From AWTP1-13 sp035253505 (GTDB taxonomy: Bacteria; Pseudomonadota; Alphaproteobacteria; Rhizobiales; Hyphomicrobiaceae), in contig DATFCC010000186.1 of NCBI GenBank assembly GCA_035253505.1, forward strand, positions 1 to 10,512: a stretch of DNA of 10,512 nucleotides, in the 5' to 3' direction. Below, piece by piece: positions 7,587 to 10,512 of the stretch. The position numbers and the translations under genes were made by a program. The first letter of the stretch is position 1, and every line of letters begins with the position of its first letter. Under the pieces are notes generated by a model. That model had not been told where the DNA came from, did not search any database, and saw nothing but the letters and a program-made list of their open reading frames with translations.

Positions 7587-8600
7587 TCAGCCCGCGAGAA
7601 GATCGCGCACGGCGGTGCGGATCACCGCCTCGTCCTCGCGGCATTGGATGGGATTGCCGGCGCGGTGACCCCAAATGGATTGGATGGGGCGGAGCTCCGC
7701 TTTGGGCATCAGCTTCGTCTCGGCCTCGCTGTCGGCGAGCGTGAAATAGAGGTCGGTGGTGGAGGGCATGACGATCGACCGCGCCGTGATCGCACCCAGC
7801 GCCTTGCCGAGATCGCCGGCATACAGCGTGTTGTCGGAGATATCGGAGTGGTACCAGGTGTCGATCATCGATACGAGGTCCTCTGCGTTGCGGCGGAGGA
7901 AATTGCCTTCCCAGGCGCGCACGAGGTAGTCCTCCAGCGAGGCGAACCCCATGCCTTCCCACAGGCGCTCGCGGTAGAAGGCCTGGCTCATGGCCCAGCC
8001 GGCATAGACGCGGCCGAAGGCGCGCAGCGAGCGTACCGGTCGCTCGACGAAGCGCCCGTTCTGCCATGCCGCATCGGCGGTCAGCGTGGCGCGAATGCCT
8101 TCGAGAAACACCTTGTTGTGCGGGCTCGTGCGCGCCGAGGTGCATATCGCGCAGATGGCCTTCACACGATCCGGAAAGATGGCACCCCAGTGCAGGGCCT
8201 GCTGGCCGCCCATCGACCAGCCGTAGGCGAGCGCCAGGCGCGTCACACCGAACCGCTCGCGCAACAGCCGCTCCTGCGCATGCACGTTGTCCCAATGCGT
8301 GAAGATCGGATTGCGGCCGAGCCCGAACGGCTCCGCGAGATTGCTCGGCGAGGACGACAGCCCGTTGCCGAACTGATTGGCGATGACGATGAAGTAGCGG
8401 TCGGAATCGAGGATGCGGCCCGGACCGATCAGCCATTCGATGTCGGTGTGATGGGCACCGTAGGAGGTCGGGTAGAGAACGCAATTCGACTTGTCCGGCG
8501 CCAGGCGGCCGTAGGTCTTGTAGGCGACGTGGGCGGAAGGCAGGGTCAGCCCGCGCTGCAGCACCAGCGGCCCGAGTTCGAATACCTCGTGGTCAGTCAT
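7587..8600 (-). CDS. MetX-like alpha/beta hydrolase (homoserine acetyltransferase family)
   Basis: This is an alpha/beta-hydrolase of 337 residues related to homoserine O-acetyltransferase. The nucleophile elbow is GWSMGGQQ with Ser129; a probable acid Asp283 (STTDLYF) and base His312 (WGHRAG) complete the triad. The segment NQFGNGLSSSPSN at 75-87 replaces the usual MetX pattern with Gly-Gly and Gly-Pro around the oxyanion loop, and the protein is shorter than most MetX enzymes. It thus belongs to a MetX-like side group rather than a sure methionine-biosynthesis enzyme. It may be an acyltransferase or a plain hydrolase. There is no methionine gene near it. A longer open frame reaches 8828 but would overlap the preceding gene; the start at 8600 has a GGAGG site. 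The gene is 20 bases downstream of the ureohydrolase. Confidence 0.87.
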   Translation of the reverse strand: MTDHEVFELGPLVLQRGLTLPSAHVAYKTYGRLAPDKSNCVLYPTSYGAHHTDIEWLIGPGRILDSDRYFIVIANQFGNGLSSSPSNLAEPFGLGRNPIFTHWDNVHAQERLLRERFGVTRLALAYGWSMGGQQALHWGAIFPDRVKAICAICTSARTSPHNKVFLEGIRATLTADAAWQNGRFVERPVRSLRAFGRVYAGWAMSQAFYRERLWEGMGFASLEDYLVRAWEGNFLRRNAEDLVSMIDTWYHSDISDNTLYAGDLGKALGAITARSIVMPSTTDLYFTLADSEAETKLMPKAELRPIQSIWGHRAGNPIQCREDEAVIRTAVRDLLAG

Positions 8601-8609
8601 GATAAGGTG

Positions 8610-8614
8610 CCTCC
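8610..8614 (-). promoter_or_regulatory. Ribosome binding site of the MetX-like gene
   Basis: On the minus strand GGAGG lies 9 bases before the ATG at 8600. It fixes the start and rejects the 76-codon upstream extension that would overlap the ureohydrolase gene. Confidence 0.75.
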
Positions 8615-8620
8615 GCGACG

Positions 8621-9568
8621 TCAGGCGCTTGGTGCGAGACGGAACTGCCGGGCCAGCAGCACCAGCATCTCGTAGATCACGTGCGCGCACAAATGCGCCG
8701 CCATGTTGTTGACGTCCTGCGGCGGGCTGACGGTGGCCACGTCCACCGCGACGATGTTGAGATCGGTGAGCGTGCGGATCAGGTCGATGCCCTCGCGCGC
8801 CGACAATCCGCCCCACGACGGCGAGCACACCCCGGGCGCGCAGGACGGGTCGAACACGTCCATGTCGAAGCAGATGTAGACGGGGCGGCCGGCGGCCTGG
8901 TCGCGGAACTCGGCCATGCGCTGGCTGAAGCCGCCGCGCACCAGATCATCGAGCGGCACCACCCGGTAGCCCAGCGCGCGGGCGCGGGGCACGATGCCCT
9001 GCGCGAAGGTGGTGCCGCGAATGCCGACATGCCAGGAGGAGGACGCGTCGAGCAGCCCTTCCTCGGCGACGTGCGTGAACTGGGTGGCGGCGTTGTACTT
9101 GTCGGCCGGGTCATAGGCGTAGGCGTCCGTGTGGGAGTCGATATGCAGCGCCACGAGGTTTGGGTGGCGCTTTCCAACTGCCCGCATCACCGGCACGGTG
9201 ATCGAGCCGTCGCCGCCGATGGTCACCGGCAGGGCTCCCGTTTCCATCACCCGGCTCGTCGCCTGCTCGATGCGCTCGAAGGCGTCGAGGATGCGGCCCG
9301 GCGTCACCTTCACGTTGCCGCAGTCGGTGACGCGCAGCGCCGCTATGGGATCGAAGTCGGCATGCGTTGGATTGAAGCGGCGGATCAGGGGCGACTGCAG
9401 CCGCACCGCATCCGGGCCGCTGCGCGCGCCGACGCGAAAGGGATGCGTGCCGCAGTCGAACGGCAGCCCGAGGATCGCGGCGCGCGTGCCGGGGCCCGGG
9501 CGGCCGTAGGGCGCGCCCATGAATGTCAAGGGCAGCGTGAACAGGTCTTCGTCGGACAGCTTGGCCAT
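8621..9568 (-). CDS. Arginase/agmatinase-family ureohydrolase, non-canonical active site
   Basis: The family cleaves guanidino (or formimidoyl) groups with a di-manganese centre, often releasing urea. At 315 residues the protein has agmatinase length. Conserved parts are visible: LGLPFDCGT and VGARSGPDAVR near the N-terminus, Asp144-Ser-His146-Thr-Asp148 (IDSHTDAY) and Asp235-Met-Asp237 (FDMDVFDPS). Two usual residues are changed. The metal ligand His of GGDHS is Gly121 (GGDGSIT, 118-124), and the conserved Glu of the C-terminal VVEVSPP-type motif is Thr279 (VATVSPPQD). Both were confirmed in the DNA, and the frame is intact. The protein may bind metal differently, use another substrate, or act as a partner subunit. 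It is 28 bases after the M20 gene, with an AGGAG site 6 bases before its ATG. Family is firm; agmatinase activity should not be assumed. Confidence 0.88.
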   Translation of the reverse strand: MAKLSDEDLFTLPLTFMGAPYGRPGPGTRAAILGLPFDCGTHPFRVGARSGPDAVRLQSPLIRRFNPTHADFDPIAALRVTDCGNVKVTPGRILDAFERIEQATSRVMETGALPVTIGGDGSITVPVMRAVGKRHPNLVALHIDSHTDAYAYDPADKYNAATQFTHVAEEGLLDASSSWHVGIRGTTFAQGIVPRARALGYRVVPLDDLVRGGFSQRMAEFRDQAAGRPVYICFDMDVFDPSCAPGVCSPSWGGLSAREGIDLIRTLTDLNIVAVDVATVSPPQDVNNMAAHLCAHVIYEMLVLLARQFRLAPSA

Positions 9569-9596
9569 GGCAGGCTCCTGGGGTGCAACCCTCCGC

Positions 9597-10512
9597 TCAG
9601 GCGGGAGGGCCGAGAAAGTCGAATGCGGCGAGCGTGTGCACCTTGGCGACCGCCACCAGCTCGTCGATGAGGATGTGCTCGTCGGGGCCGCCCATGTTGA
9701 AGGGTGTCAGCCCGCATACCACCGTGGGCACGCCGTGCAGGCGATACCAGCGCGAATCCGAGCCACCGACGCGCATGTTGATCGCCGCTGGCCGGCCCAG
9801 CACTTCCTCGGCGACGGATCGCACCCGCGCGACGATTTCGTGCTCGGGATCGGTGAAGTTCGGCTCGAAGCGCCGCAGCACACGCCATGTGACGCCTTCG
9901 AGCGGCCCGAGCCAGGCGGTCAACCGCTCCTCGAGTGTCGAGACAGAAATGCCGACCGGCGCGCGGATATCCGCAGCCGCCGATGCATGGGCCGGAATGA
10001 GGTTGGGCGACACGCCGCCGGCGATCGTGCCGATGTTGACCGTCACCCGCTGCAGCGTGTCGGCTTCTCCTTCGCCCGACACCGCCTCCGAGATGAGCCG
10101 GGCGGCGGCAATGGCGCGCGCGACTTTGGCCGGCGGCGTCACGGCAAGCCGCTCCAAGCCCTTGACGAGATCGAGCGCGCCCCGCAGCCGATCGACGGCA
10201 TTGATGCCCTTGTGCACATGGGCTCCGTGGGCGGCGGCGCCCAGGGCTTCGACCTCGATCCACAGCAGGCCCTTCTCGCCGAAACGGATCACCGTCGGCG
10301 AGCCGACGTCGCCGCAGATGTTGGCGTCGCCCTTGGCCTCGGCCACGTGCTCCAGCAGGTAGCCCGTGCCGAGCGAGCCCATGTTCTCTTCGTCGCCCGC
10401 CAGCGTCAGCACGATCTCGCCCTGCCACGCGTCGCGGCAGTGCGCCAGCAGCGAGGCGGCGAGGATCGAGCAGGCGATGCCGCCCTTCATGTCCGATACG
10501 CCGCGCCCGTAG
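9597..10512 (-). CDS. M20-family metallohydrolase (ArgE/DapE/CPG2-like), 5' end missing
   Basis: Partial gene: 304 residues are visible, running off the window end, with roughly the first quarter missing, including the first His-x-Asp metal motif. M20 enzymes are di-zinc amidases or peptidases that cleave N-acyl amino acids, dipeptides or related amides in the cytoplasm. Seen here are the bridging Asp in YGRGVSDMKGG (codon 10491-10493), the catalytic and ligand Glu pair in GDEENMG (10386-10391), Asp in CGDVGSP as likely ligand, and the lid-domain His in AAHGAHVHKG. The C-terminal ligand His, usually H-x-x-D/N-E-Y, is not at its place: the segment reads NMGGPDEHILID, with Gly at the expected position (about 9690-9692) and a His just after the Glu (9675-9677). 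It is the first visible gene of the minus-strand operon, 28 bases ahead of the ureohydrolase. The substrate is unknown. Confidence 0.9.
   Translation of the reverse strand, partial: YGRGVSDMKGGIACSILAASLLAHCRDAWQGEIVLTLAGDEENMGSLGTGYLLEHVAEAKGDANICGDVGSPTVIRFGEKGLLWIEVEALGAAAHGAHVHKGINAVDRLRGALDLVKGLERLAVTPPAKVARAIAAARLISEAVSGEGEADTLQRVTVNIGTIAGGVSPNLIPAHASAAADIRAPVGISVSTLEERLTAWLGPLEGVTWRVLRRFEPNFTDPEHEIVARVRSVAEEVLGRPAAINMRVGGSDSRWYRLHGVPTVVCGLTPFNMGGPDEHILIDELVAVAKVHTLAAFDFLGPPA

Noticed and set aside
8601..8828. 76-codon upstream extension of the MetX-like gene
   Set aside because: It would overlap the end of the ureohydrolase gene, has no family similarity, and the ATG at 8600 has a GGAGG site.

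Overview
The window is GC-rich, densely packed bacterial DNA. The gene content fits an alphaproteobacterium, probably of the Hyphomicrobiales/Rhodospirillales type: a urea ABC transporter gene next to ureD-ureA-ureB-ureC, a HupE/UreJ gene between the small urease subunits, and REP-like palindromes. The genus cannot be read from the sequence.

Plus strand, 1-6166. After a short non-coding leader with two inverted-repeat structures (about 55-155) come urtE (urea ABC transporter ATPase), ureD (accessory protein), ureA (gamma subunit), a HupE/UreJ-type membrane protein (likely nickel permease), ureB (beta subunit), a small exported NTF2/SnoaL-like protein, ureC (catalytic alpha subunit) and an SDR oxidoreductase. 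From urtE to ureC the genes are 1-25 bases apart or overlap, which fits one transcript for urea uptake, nickel supply and urea hydrolysis. The urease subunits look intact and every UreC active-site residue is present. The accessory genes ureE, ureF and ureG do not follow ureC, so they must lie elsewhere if the enzyme is active.

Minus strand, 10512-6204, convergent with the urease side. Five genes run in one direction with gaps of 20-79 bases: an M20 metallohydrolase (5' end outside the window), an arginase/agmatinase-family ureohydrolase, a MetX-like alpha/beta hydrolase, an NfsA/FRP-type nitroreductase and a VOC/methylmalonyl-CoA-epimerase-like protein. This looks like an uncharacterised catabolic or modification operon. 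A ureohydrolase beside urea uptake and urease genes suggests flow of guanidino nitrogen through urea. However, the ureohydrolase lacks one canonical metal-binding His and the conserved Glu near the guanidinium site, and the M20 protein lacks the C-terminal metal His at its usual place. Their true substrates are therefore open.

The most striking points are these altered hydrolases, the five-gene operon holding them, and a palindromic repeat lying in frame inside the 5' coding region of the HupE/UreJ gene, where it supplies part of the signal peptide.
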